Part shown: positions 17,809-25,425 of the stretch, one piece after another
Layout: the number at the start of each line of letters is the position of its first letter
Numbering within the stretch: position 1 is the first letter of the stretch
Source: PVC group bacterium (ex Bugula neritina AB1)
Lineage (GTDB): Bacteria; GCA-001730085
Reading direction: 5' to 3'
Assembly (NCBI GenBank): GCA_001730085.1
Contig: MDLB01000086.1
Coordinates: forward strand, 1-25,425
DNA: 25,425 bases
Translations under genes and position numbers: made by a program
Notes under the pieces: model-generated
What the model was told of the DNA's origin: nothing
Database searches by the model: none
The model's input: the letters and a program-made list of their open reading frames with translations, nothing else

Positions 17809-18453
17809 ATGGAATTTATTTTGTTTATTACATTTTCTATAACAATAATTATTTCAAGTTTTTTCGTTATTTCAGTCTATAATACGGTACACTCGGCATT
17901 TTTTCTTATCCTAAGCTTTTTTAATGGGTCATGTTTGCTCATTTTGTCTGGTTCTGATTTCCTAGGGTTTCTATTTATTATTATCTATGTTGGTGCAATT
18001 TCAGTTTTGTTTTTGTTTGTGATTATAATACTAAACCTTAATCAATTCGATTTTTCACAAAAACATATAAAATTGGACTCACCGTCGTATTTGTTTTATA
18101 TTTTTTTGTTTTCCTGTGGTTTTCTATCTTTTGTTTATATAATTTTCATTATGCTTACTTGGCCAGCTTACGACCAGGCTATTCCGACTCTTTATTTGTT
18201 GAATTATATTCAAATTATAGATTCGGTTAATAATGTAAATACCTTTTCTCAAATTCTATATTCATATTATTTCTTCTACCTACTTCTCTCTGGTGTAATT
18301 CTTCTAACAGCAATGGTGGGGTCTGTTTATCTTACCCTTAATAAGGTAAGCTTTTTTCAAAAAGTTTCAAAATTTCAGCAAGTACATAATCAAATTTCTC
18401 GAATATCATCAGCCTCCATCTCTATAATTAGATATAAAAATCACTATGATTTA
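17809..18453 (+). CDS. nad6: NADH dehydrogenase subunit 6
   Basis: Membrane subunit of complex I, 214 aa with about five hydrophobic helices. The family signature is the block GFLFIIIYVGAISVLFLFVI around residues 52-72, containing the conserved YVGAI, preceded by NTVHSAFFLILSF. The C-terminal helix is YLLLSGVILLTAMVGSVYLT. It starts at ATG 17809. The stop is TTA 18451-18453, directly followed by TAA. It overlaps the rps7 start by eight bases. The tail beyond the last helix is basic and Ser/Ile-rich. Confidence 0.95.
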
Positions 18454-18826
18454 TAATACTAACATTTTTAATAAGTTTATAAAAACCTTTCTTAGGGATG
18501 GTAAATACACGAAATCGTCAAAGATTTTCTATGAATTGCTTTTTAGACTCTATAAATTTAAGCGTAAGGATCCTAATTTTATTGTTCTAACCGCCCTTTT
18601 TAACATATCTCCTTTGACAAAAGTGTCTTCAAAAGAGAGATCTAATCTTCTTCTTAATGCTGATCAAAGTCTATGTATAGCTTTCCGTTATTTGAGTCGT
18701 ATGAAAAGACAACCGAATAAAAAAAGTAATTATAATATGGTTATTAGTGAAGAACTGATAAAAGCTTATGGTAAAGGTAAACAAACCTTGCCTAATTCTT
18801 ATTGGGAAGATATAATAAAATCTTAA
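18446..18826 (+). CDS. rps7: Small ribosomal subunit protein S7 (uS7m)
   Basis: Binds the 3' domain of SSU rRNA and organises the subunit head. The 126-aa product has family landmarks KFIKTFLRDGKYTKSSKIF at the start, NISPLTKVSSKERSNLLLNA in the middle (aligned with the region reading P..EV...R.....Y.VP in bacterial S7), and IAFRYLSRMKRQPNKKSNY followed by MVISEELIKAYGKG near the end. It is shorter than the bacterial protein. ATG 18446 lies in the end of nad6; stop TAA. The rps7-rps12 pairing is the reverse of the bacterial str order, a common rearrangement. Confidence 0.93.
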   Translation: MIYNTNIFNKFIKTFLRDGKYTKSSKIFYELLFRLYKFKRKDPNFIVLTALFNISPLTKVSSKERSNLLLNADQSLCIAFRYLSRMKRQPNKKSNYNMVISEELIKAYGKGKQTLPNSYWEDIIKS

Positions 18827-18845
18827 TTAATCAAATTATTAGTTT

Positions 18846-19217
18846 ATGACAATTAACCAACTTATTAGAAATCCTAGATCAAAGAAGTTGTCAACTAAAA
18901 AAAACCGTATGCTAGATTTTAAACCTTTTATAAAAGGTCAATGCTTGAAGGTTTTCACTATATCTCCACGTAAACCTAACTCGGCAGTTCGAAAAGTAGC
19001 TAGAGTTTTGCTTTCTAATAAAAAAACTATTTCAGTTTACATTCCAGGTGAAGGGCATAATCTAATGGAGCATTCATCTGTTCTTATTCGTGGGGGAAGA
19101 GTAAAGGACCTTCCAGCTATCTATTTTAAAGTTGTAAGGGGTGTGCTCGACTGTTCTGGTGTTAATAAAAGACAAAACTCTCGTTCCAAATACGGTTCTA
19201 AAAAAAATAAACTTTTA
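18846..19217 (+). CDS. rps12: Small ribosomal subunit protein S12 (uS12m)
   Basis: Decoding-centre ribosomal protein. The 123-aa product has family blocks [10 protein letters not shown] at the N-terminus, [17 protein letters not shown] (residues 38-54), [20 protein letters not shown], and [20 protein letters not shown]. The C-terminus reads [15 protein letters not shown] and stops at TTA 19215-19217, exactly where the family normally ends (RSKYG.KKPK). A standard-code reading would add ten unmatched residues. This is one of the best proofs of TTA termination here. Length matches bacterial S12 (about 124 aa). Confidence 0.98.
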
Positions 19218-19267
19218 CACCTTTCAAGTCTTACTAGCTTTACTTAACTTAAAATAAAAATATTTAC

Positions 19268-20458
19268 ATGAAACGCCATTCTATAAATTATCATGAGCTT
19301 AAAGCTTTTTCTCTTAATTTTGGCCCTCAGCACCCGGCAGCTCATGGAGTACTTAGGTTGATTTTGAGTCTAAATGGAGAAACAGTTAAGAAAGCTGATT
19401 CTCATATCGGCCTACTTCATAGAGGGACTGAAAAGCTAATTGAATATAAGACTTATTCTCAAGCGTTGCCATACTTTGACAGACTAGATTATGTGTCTAT
19501 AATAGCTCAGGAGCATACTTATTCAATAGCTGTAGAGTATCTATGTGGAATTCAAGTGCCTATTAGAGCAATATATATTCGGGTTATTTTTCTTGAAATT
19601 ACACGTATTTTGAATCATCTTCTATTTGTATGTTGTCATGCACTCGATGTAGGAGCTATAACACCTTACTTTTGGGGATTTGACGAAAGAGAAAAGCTAC
19701 TAGAATTTTATGAGCGCGTTTCAGGTGCACGTATACATGCTTCATATATCCGCCCTTCCGGAGTTTCTCAAGACATCCCACTAGGTTTGCTTAATGATAT
19801 CTACACTTTTTGTACGTCTTTTATTCACCGACTCGACGAAATTGAAGAGCTACTTACATCGAATAAAATTTGGAAGGGTAGATTGGTTAATGTAGGTGTG
19901 GTTTCTAATGAATGCGCTATAAATCTTGGATTCAGTGGTGTTATACTTCGAGGGTCTGGAATACCTTGGGATTTGCGTAAAGTTTTTAATTACGAAATTT
20001 ATAATAACATAAACTTCTCTATTCCTGTAGGTTCAAATGGTGATTGCTATGATAGGTATCTTATTCGTATATATGAAATACGTGAATCTGTTAGCATTAT
20101 TCTTCAGTGTATCAATCAAATTCCTTCAGGATCCGTTAAATCTTCTTCTAAATTTACGAATCCTAGTAGGTTCCATATCAAGTCCTCTATGGAGAGTGTT
20201 ATTCAACATTTTAAGTACTTTTCAGATGGATTTTGCGTACCTAGCGGTAGCGTTTTTATGTCAACAGAAGCTCCTAAGGGTGAGTTTGGAATTTATCTTA
20301 TTTCTGACGGTTCAAATAAACCCTACAGATGTAAAATTAAAGCCCCAGGCTTTTCCCATCTTCAAAGTTTGGATTTTATAAGTAAGGGACACAAGCTGGC
20401 TGACATTGTTACAATTATTGGGTCTCAAGACATTGTTTTTGGTGAGGTAGACCGTTTA
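19268..20458 (+). CDS. nad7: NADH dehydrogenase subunit 7 (49-kDa subunit)
   Basis: Peripheral-arm subunit of complex I that forms the quinone-binding site with the PSST subunit; 396 aa. Family blocks: [16 protein letters not shown] near residues 18-33, [46 protein letters not shown]-like motif [15 protein letters not shown], and the end DIVFGEVDR. The TTA at 20456-20458 follows GEVDR directly, the normal C-terminus of the family; a standard reading would add LYSID before TAA. Start ATG 19268. No internal TTA was found. Confidence 0.98.
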
Positions 20459-20476
20459 TACTCAATTGATTAATTC

Positions 20477-20565
20477 GGAGGAGTGTCTGAGTGGTTAAAG
20501 TGGTTGTTTGCTAAACAATAATATTATATTTCATAATATCGGAGGTTCAAGTCCTCCCTCCTCTA
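20477..20565 (+). tRNA. trnS: tRNA-Ser(GCU)
   Basis: Class II tRNA with a long variable arm (ATATTATATTTCATAATAT, able to form a hairpin). Acceptor GGAGGAG with CTCCTCT, T arm GGAGG-TTCAAGT-CCTCC, anticodon loop TTGCTAA with GCT at 20510-20512. First of a three-tRNA cluster. Confidence 0.93.
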
Positions 20566-20576
20566 TATTACTTATT

Positions 20577-20651
20577 TGGGATGTAGCTTAATTTAGGTAA
20601 AGCGTTAGTTTTTGGAGCTAATCCTCGTAGGTTCGAAACCTTCCATCCTAT
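20577..20651 (+). tRNA. trnQ: tRNA-Gln(UUG)
   Basis: Acceptor TGGGATG with CATCCTA, D stem GCTT/AAGC, anticodon stem TTAGT/GCTAA with loop TTTTGGA (TTG at 20612-20614), and T arm GTAGG-TTCGAAA-CCTTC with one mismatch. Reading it as Pro(UGG) breaks the anticodon stem, so Gln is preferred. Confidence 0.88.
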
Positions 20652-20657
20652 TTTGAC

Positions 20658-20731
20658 GGTAGTTGTTGTATAATTGGTTAATACATTTGTCTGTGGAGCA
20701 ACCGTTGTAGGTTCAAGTCCTTCCAGCTACC
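20658..20731 (+). tRNA. trnH: tRNA-His(GUG)
   Basis: Acceptor GTAGTTG pairs with CAGCTAC, and an extra 5' G (20658) can pair with C 20731, the eighth pair typical of His tRNAs. The anticodon loop CTGTGGA has GTG at 20693-20695. T arm GTAGG-TTCAAGT-CCTTC. Confidence 0.92.
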
Positions 20732-20750
20732 CAAAGTTTTAATTTTAACA

Positions 20751-21143
20751 TTGAGTTTTCTTTCATATTCTAAATTGTTTTCGAGTTTCAATTCACACAT
20801 TATAAATAAGCGTATATATTTTAGTGTTTCATATTGTAAAGGTCATTTGAATTTTTTTAATTCTATATATATATTGGGTTATATCGACTATGTTTATATT
20901 TCAGGTAATAGACTTTTTATTAAGCTAAAATTTAAAAATGGTTATCCTGTTATTAAAAAGGTTAGCTTTTTTTCAAAAGCTGGTCAACTATTGCACCTTT
21001 CACATAAGCGTTTGTTTGGTATTTATTCACAAAATAATATTACCCCTTTGTTTTTTTCATCTAAATTTTCTTACTTGAATTCTGATTCTATCATAAAGAA
21101 AATACGCTCTGGAGGAATTGCTTTTGTTATAATTACTATTTTA
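20751..21143 (+). CDS. rps8: Small ribosomal subunit protein S8 (uS8m)
   Basis: Primary-binding SSU protein. The 130-aa product is diverged but shows the family plan: an N-terminal helix SFLSYSKLFSSFNSHIINKR, the middle FNSIYILGYIDYVYISGNRL (aligned with the L..EGFI region), VIKKVSFFSKAGQLLHLSHK (aligned with ISKPG.R.Y), and a C-terminus IIKKIRSGGIAFVIITI in place of the usual GGEILCYV. No ATG is available in frame; the N-terminal alignment points to TTG 20751 as initiator, and TTA two codons upstream would stop an earlier start. Stop TTA 21141-21143, then TAA. Its place before rpl6 supports the call. Confidence 0.85.
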
Positions 21144-21153
21144 TAAAATTAAT

Positions 21154-21696
21154 ATGATTTATAGTTTTTCATATAAAGGTGATATCGTAAAGATAGTCCC
21201 AAGTCATACATCAACGCAAAGTTCAACGAATCTTAACATATTCATATTTAAAAGTAAGGCCCGTATTCAAATTAAACATTCAAAAAGTATTCTTTATATA
21301 ACAAATAGTTCGAATACTTTTATTGCTCTTGTTCCATTCAAAATTGAATCTGTTAATTCAGCTAAACTATTTTATAAAAATGTTTTTAACAATCTTGTTA
21401 AATTTAGAAGAATTAAAACACCTAAAACATATTCTGTGAAGTTTATAATTCAAGGTTTGGGACTAAATATTTCCGTTATAAACAAAACGTTTTTGAAGAT
21501 TTCTATTAACACCTCATTTTCTTTTTTTATTTTTATACCTTCATCAATTTGTGTAAAATCATTTAATATGAATAAGGGAGTATTTATAAAAAGCTTTAAT
21601 AAAAACGCTATTGAAGAATTGTCAAAAAGTATTACAATACTTTATAAATTTTCTATTTATAATTCAAAAGGCATTATTTATCAAAATTTGTCATGA
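21154..21696 (+). CDS. rpl6: Large ribosomal subunit protein L6 (uL6m)
   Basis: LSU protein near the factor-binding site, 180 aa, basic and diverged. Recognition rests on position (between rps8 and rps2, as in other stramenopile mtDNAs), on length, on the central block KFIIQGLGLNISVINKTFLK (aligned with the L.GVGYRA..... region) and on the C-terminus YNSKGIIYQNLS, matching the family end GKGIRY.GE. Start ATG 21154, stop TGA 21694-21696, which overlaps the rps2 ATG as ATGA. TGA here is clearly a stop. Confidence 0.85.
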   Translation: MIYSFSYKGDIVKIVPSHTSTQSSTNLNIFIFKSKARIQIKHSKSILYITNSSNTFIALVPFKIESVNSAKLFYKNVFNNLVKFRRIKTPKTYSVKFIIQGLGLNISVINKTFLKISINTSFSFFIFIPSSICVKSFNMNKGVFIKSFNKNAIEELSKSITILYKFSIYNSKGIIYQNLS

Positions 21697-22322
21697 TTTC
21701 CTATAAAAAAATATTGTTTTTTTTTATAAATTTGAACGCTCATCGAACTTCCTATTATAACAAAAAAATTACGCCAGATTATTTGTTTACTCGTCGAAAT
21801 AACAAAACAATTCTTAATATAAATAGAATAATTAACATAATTTTTTTGTCGCTAAGGCTGGCAAATCATATGACGAGTATTCAAGGTAAAAAAATTCTTA
21901 TTTTTGGAAATTCAAATGTAAGTAAATACTTTAGCTTGTTTATAATATGTGAAAATAAACAATCAAACTTTTTTTTTCTTAGGTCTTGGATCCACGGTAT
22001 AATTAGTAATTGGAATTATTTGAGTCAGATAATTCAGCTATACAATTTTAAAGGACATTCTATTTTTTTTAGAAGTTCTAAAAAGCTTAGATTTTTTAAA
22101 ATCTTTTTTAATTTTTTTAAAAAAGAAAAGCCTTCACTAGTTATTGTGTTTCCATGTTCTAAAATATGGTCCGTAACACGAGAGTGTATCAATAACAATA
22201 TTCCAGTTATTTCAATTAGTGACTCTTTTTCCAATTTGTCTTCTTATAATATTGTTGTAGGATATAAAAATTTTATTATAGAAATTCTTTTTCTTCAACT
22301 TTTCCTATCTTTTATAAAATAA
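21693..22322 (+). CDS. rps2: Small ribosomal subunit protein S2 (uS2m)
   Basis: SSU protein, 209 aa and diverged. Family landmarks: LNAHRTS near the start (G.H.G region), ILNINRIINIIFLSLRLAN, KKILIFGNSNVSKYF (the ILFVG strand), RSWIHGIISNWNYL (aligned with R..GG.LTN), KKEKPSLVIVFPC (aligned with PDL..V.D), and ECINNNIPVISISDSFSNLS (EA...IP.I...D.N). Start ATG 21693 overlaps the rpl6 stop; stop TAA; rps4 follows two bases later. The motifs and gene order together make the call good. Confidence 0.9.
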   Translation: MISYKKILFFFINLNAHRTSYYNKKITPDYLFTRRNNKTILNINRIINIIFLSLRLANHMTSIQGKKILIFGNSNVSKYFSLFIICENKQSNFFFLRSWIHGIISNWNYLSQIIQLYNFKGHSIFFRSSKKLRFFKIFFNFFKKEKPSLVIVFPCSKIWSVTRECINNNIPVISISDSFSNLSSYNIVVGYKNFIIEILFLQLFLSFIK

Positions 22323-22324
22323 AT

Positions 22325-22858
22325 ATGTTTAAAACTCTTAAAAAGTTTAATGAAAATTTTATAGATAACCCTAGTTTCATTTATAAAGTTATATCAAATT
22401 ATAATAAATCTAAATGGAGTAAACTTAAGTTGACTTCAAGTTCTAAACCAGCTGGTAATTCTATTGAAGACGTAATAAATATTAGTAATTTTTACAGTCA
22501 ACATAGACTAAACAGAACTCAGAATAAAATTTTGTTCGGTAATATTATAAATAATAAGAATTATTCAAGACATTCGAACCTTAGTTTCAGTCTGGTTTGC
22601 TCTAAATTTGTGCGAACTACTGTAGAATCATCTTTTTATATTCGAATAGGTTATGTGAGTGTCAATGATAGGCAAGTTTTGAATAAATCGTATCAGTTGC
22701 AGGAAGGAGACAAAATTTCATTCAATAACACTCCCCTTACAGATTATTGGTATAACAGTTATTTCTATACAAAGCATAAAGGTTATACTGTATATTCGGA
22801 ATTCGATTCAAGATATGAGATTAGTTTTTCGTGTAATTTTTTTATTTTTTGCTATTTA
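22325..22858 (+). CDS. rps4: Small ribosomal subunit protein S4 (uS4m)
   Basis: SSU assembly protein that binds 16S-type rRNA, 177 aa. The S4 RNA-binding domain is visible at about residues 91-132, with the hallmark GYVSVNDRQVLNKSYQLQEG followed by DKISF. The start is ATG 22325. The stop is TTA 22856-22858, just after FFIFCY, where the mitochondrial family usually ends (VNY..L..IFL). A standard-code reading would run 28 more codons through all of trnV and end beyond it; TTA termination leaves seven bases between the two genes. Last of the rps8-rpl6-rps2-rps4 cluster. Confidence 0.95.
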
Positions 22859-22865
22859 ATATTTA

Positions 22866-22937
22866 TAACATCTAGCTCAACGGTAGAGCACTCCTCTTAC
22901 ACGGGAGACGTTATCAGTTCAAATCTGATGGTGTTAA
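22866..22937 (+). tRNA. trnV: tRNA-Val(UAC)
   Basis: Acceptor TAACATC with GGTGTTA, D stem AGCTC...GAGC, anticodon stem CTCCT/GGGAG with loop CTTACAC (TAC at 22898-22900), and T arm ATCAG-TTCAAAT-CTGAT. It lies inside the readthrough extension of rps4 and directly downstream of the TTA stop. Confidence 0.93.
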
Positions 22938-22991
22938 GGTAACCATATCACATTAAAAATATTCTTACTTACATTTAATAGGAACATTTTT

Positions 22992-23064
22992 GAGAAAGTC
23001 GCTTAATTTGGTAGAGCGTAAGTTTCCAAAACTTAAGTTGAAAGTTCAACTCTTTCCTTTCTCG
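22992..23064 (+). tRNA. trnW: tRNA-Trp(CCA)
   Basis: Acceptor GAGAAAG with CTTTCTC, anticodon stem TAAGT/ACTTA with loop TTCCAAA (CCA at 23026-23028), T arm GAAAG-TTCAACT-CTTTC. The CCA anticodon reads UGG only, consistent with UGA being a stop. It precedes cox1. Confidence 0.94.
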
Positions 23065-23094
23065 ATACAACAACTTTTAACAAATTTTATTTAA

Positions 23095-24573
<1,479 letters not shown>

Positions 24574-24658
24574 ATTTCTTATTACCACACAGCATATTAA
24601 CTTACCCTTTATTTGTTGTTAAATTAAAAGAAGGTATGAAAAAAATTTAGATTGATCT

Positions 24659-24702
24659 AAGTTTAATTAAGATTTTAATTAATTAAAATCTTAATTAAAC
24701 TT
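24659..24702. terminator. Perfect 44-bp palindrome between convergent cox1 and rps10
   Basis: The two 22-base arms (24659-24680 and 24681-24702) are exact reverse complements with no spacer. The core is GATTTTAATTAATTAAAATC. It lies 85 bases after the cox1 stop and covers the rps10 stop at 24691-24693. In RNA from either strand it would form a long A-U-rich hairpin, so a 3'-end-forming or stabilising signal for both convergent transcripts is plausible. A cruciform or recombination role is an alternative. The function is inferred only. Confidence 0.7.
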
Positions 24703-25062
24703 TGAACAATTCAGTTTAAACTTAACCTTAGAAGAGTATGACAACTTAAAAAAATACAAAATAACCGTGTTCCCTATAAATTCAAACAAATCTGATTTGT
24801 TTGAAAATTGTGGTGAACTATAAAGCAATTTACACGGTTCTATCATAGCGAACCTTTCTTTCGACTTTTTAAAAACATGATGTGACTTTACAAGAGACAG
24901 CTTTTTAAAAACCGAAGTTTTACGTTGAACAAAAAGAATTGTGTTTACATGTGCTGTATTTTTCGATAGGAATTCTGTATTATAATAGAAATTAATTTCT
25001 ATAGAAAAAAGAGTTTGTTGAGATTTAATCTTTTGTGAAAAGTTGTTACTGCTTTTTACCAT
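24691..25062 (-). CDS. rps10: Small ribosomal subunit protein S10 (uS10m)
   Basis: SSU head protein, 123 aa, the only protein gene on the minus strand here. It reads from ATG at 25062 to TAA at 24691-24693. The family signature is VFKKLSLVKSHHVFKKSKER followed by FAMIEPCKLLY (residues 51-81), aligned with the S10 motif T.L.SPHV.K.SREQFE.....R; the usual Pro of SPHV is His here. The start of the domain appears as FSIEINFYYNTEFLSKN. The N-terminus is a short basic extension. No in-frame TTA was found. It lies downstream of the SSU rRNA on the same strand, so both may share a transcript. Its last codons lie in the palindrome. Confidence 0.85.
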   Translation of the reverse strand: MVKSSNNFSQKIKSQQTLFSIEINFYYNTEFLSKNTAHVNTILFVQRKTSVFKKLSLVKSHHVFKKSKERFAMIEPCKLLYSSPQFSNKSDLFEFIGNTVILYFFKLSYSSKVKFKLNCSKFN

Positions 25063-25247
25063 TTTTTAAAATATTTTATTATTAATTTATTTTATTAGAA
25101 AAGTTTTTATATGATTTTTCCCGTTATTTCTACAGTATCTTCATATTTTGTTAATGTAAAAAGTTCGAGATGTTTTTTTAATTTTTGATATTACCCATAA
25201 AAAAGTAAGTTTATAGTACCTATGTATATTTTAATTTAAATAAAATT

Positions 25248-25425
25248 TCAGCCACAAGTTCACTTACGGCTACCTTGTTACGACTTCAGCTCAGTTAATC
25301 ATTAAAGAATAAAGTTTTATAAAAATACTTGTCAAATTTAATAATATCCCGAACTGTGACGGGCGGTATGTACAAAGCTAAGGGAAAATTTCACCGTAAC
25401 GTTCTTATTAACGATTACTAACAAT
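25248..25425 (-). rRNA. rns: Small-subunit ribosomal RNA, 3' part (runs off the window)
   Basis: Reading the minus strand, the universal decoding-site segment appears as GTACATACCGCCCGTCAC (one base different from the usual GTACACACCGCCCGTC), followed by the near-universal AAGTCGTAACAAGGTAGCCGTA. The last helix (h45) is GTAAG-TGAA-CTTGT. The 3' end lies near 25248, placed by analogy and uncertain by a few bases; the 5' part is outside the window. The 185 bases between this end and the rps10 start (25063-25247) hold no tRNA or other gene that I can see. Confidence 0.95.

Noticed and set aside
22856-22942. C-terminal extension of rps4 through the whole of tRNA-Val
   Set aside because: It exists only if TTA 22856 is read as leucine. 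The family ends at this point and the extension is simply the tRNA sequence in translation.

Overview
The window is a stretch of AT-rich mitochondrial DNA from a protist, most likely a stramenopile of the labyrinthulomycete/thraustochytrid group. Three things point there. The gene content is mitochondrial: cox1, cox2, cob, nine nad genes, bacterial-type ribosomal protein genes, tRNAs and a small-subunit rRNA. The run rps8-rpl6-rps2-rps4 is an order known from stramenopile mtDNAs. The genes also appear to use TTA as a stop codon, as in NCBI translation table 23 (Thraustochytrium mitochondrial code). I followed the leucine codons of the protein genes and found CTN and TTG but no TTA inside the conserved parts. 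TTA appears in frame only at the ends, and in nad7 and rps12 it falls exactly where the conserved protein ends. I therefore end 13 of the 25 protein genes at TTA. A standard-code reading would add spurious tails, several of them running into tRNA genes. TGA is a stop (tatA, rpl6), and the only tRNA-Trp here has anticodon CCA.

Layout. Positions 1-1727 hold no gene: a four-copy array of about 103 bp (1-412), an unrecognised stretch, then a diverged array of about ten copies of 97-101 bp (about 645-1640), each with a short CTTGT/ACAAG hairpin. From 1728 to 9831 lies an accessory region: one large unknown ORF (546 aa), tRNA-Leu(UAG), then five tandem paralogous ORFs of 381-397 aa with no recognised function. 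The spacers after paralogs 2, 3 and 4 each hold a tRNA-Asn-like element. Its acceptor, D and T arms can still form, but its anticodon arm is enlarged. A normal tRNA-Asn(GUU) follows the fifth paralog.

From 9945 to 24573 is a dense plus-strand block of core genes: cox2, a small tatA-like gene, nad4, nad11 (iron-sulfur domain only), nad1, nad4L, nad9, cob, trnM, nad2, trnI, trnP, nad6, rps7, rps12, nad7, trnS, trnQ, trnH, rps8, rpl6, rps2, rps4, trnV, trnW, cox1. Many neighbours overlap by a few bases or are separated only by a tRNA, so the block looks like a polycistronic transcript cut at tRNAs. On the minus strand, convergent with cox1, are rps10 and the 3' end of the SSU rRNA. A perfect 44-bp palindrome sits where cox1 and rps10 converge.

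Together the core genes encode complex I, III and IV subunits, the mitoribosome and part of a Tat-type translocase. The most unusual part is the tandem ORF family with its tRNA-like spacers.
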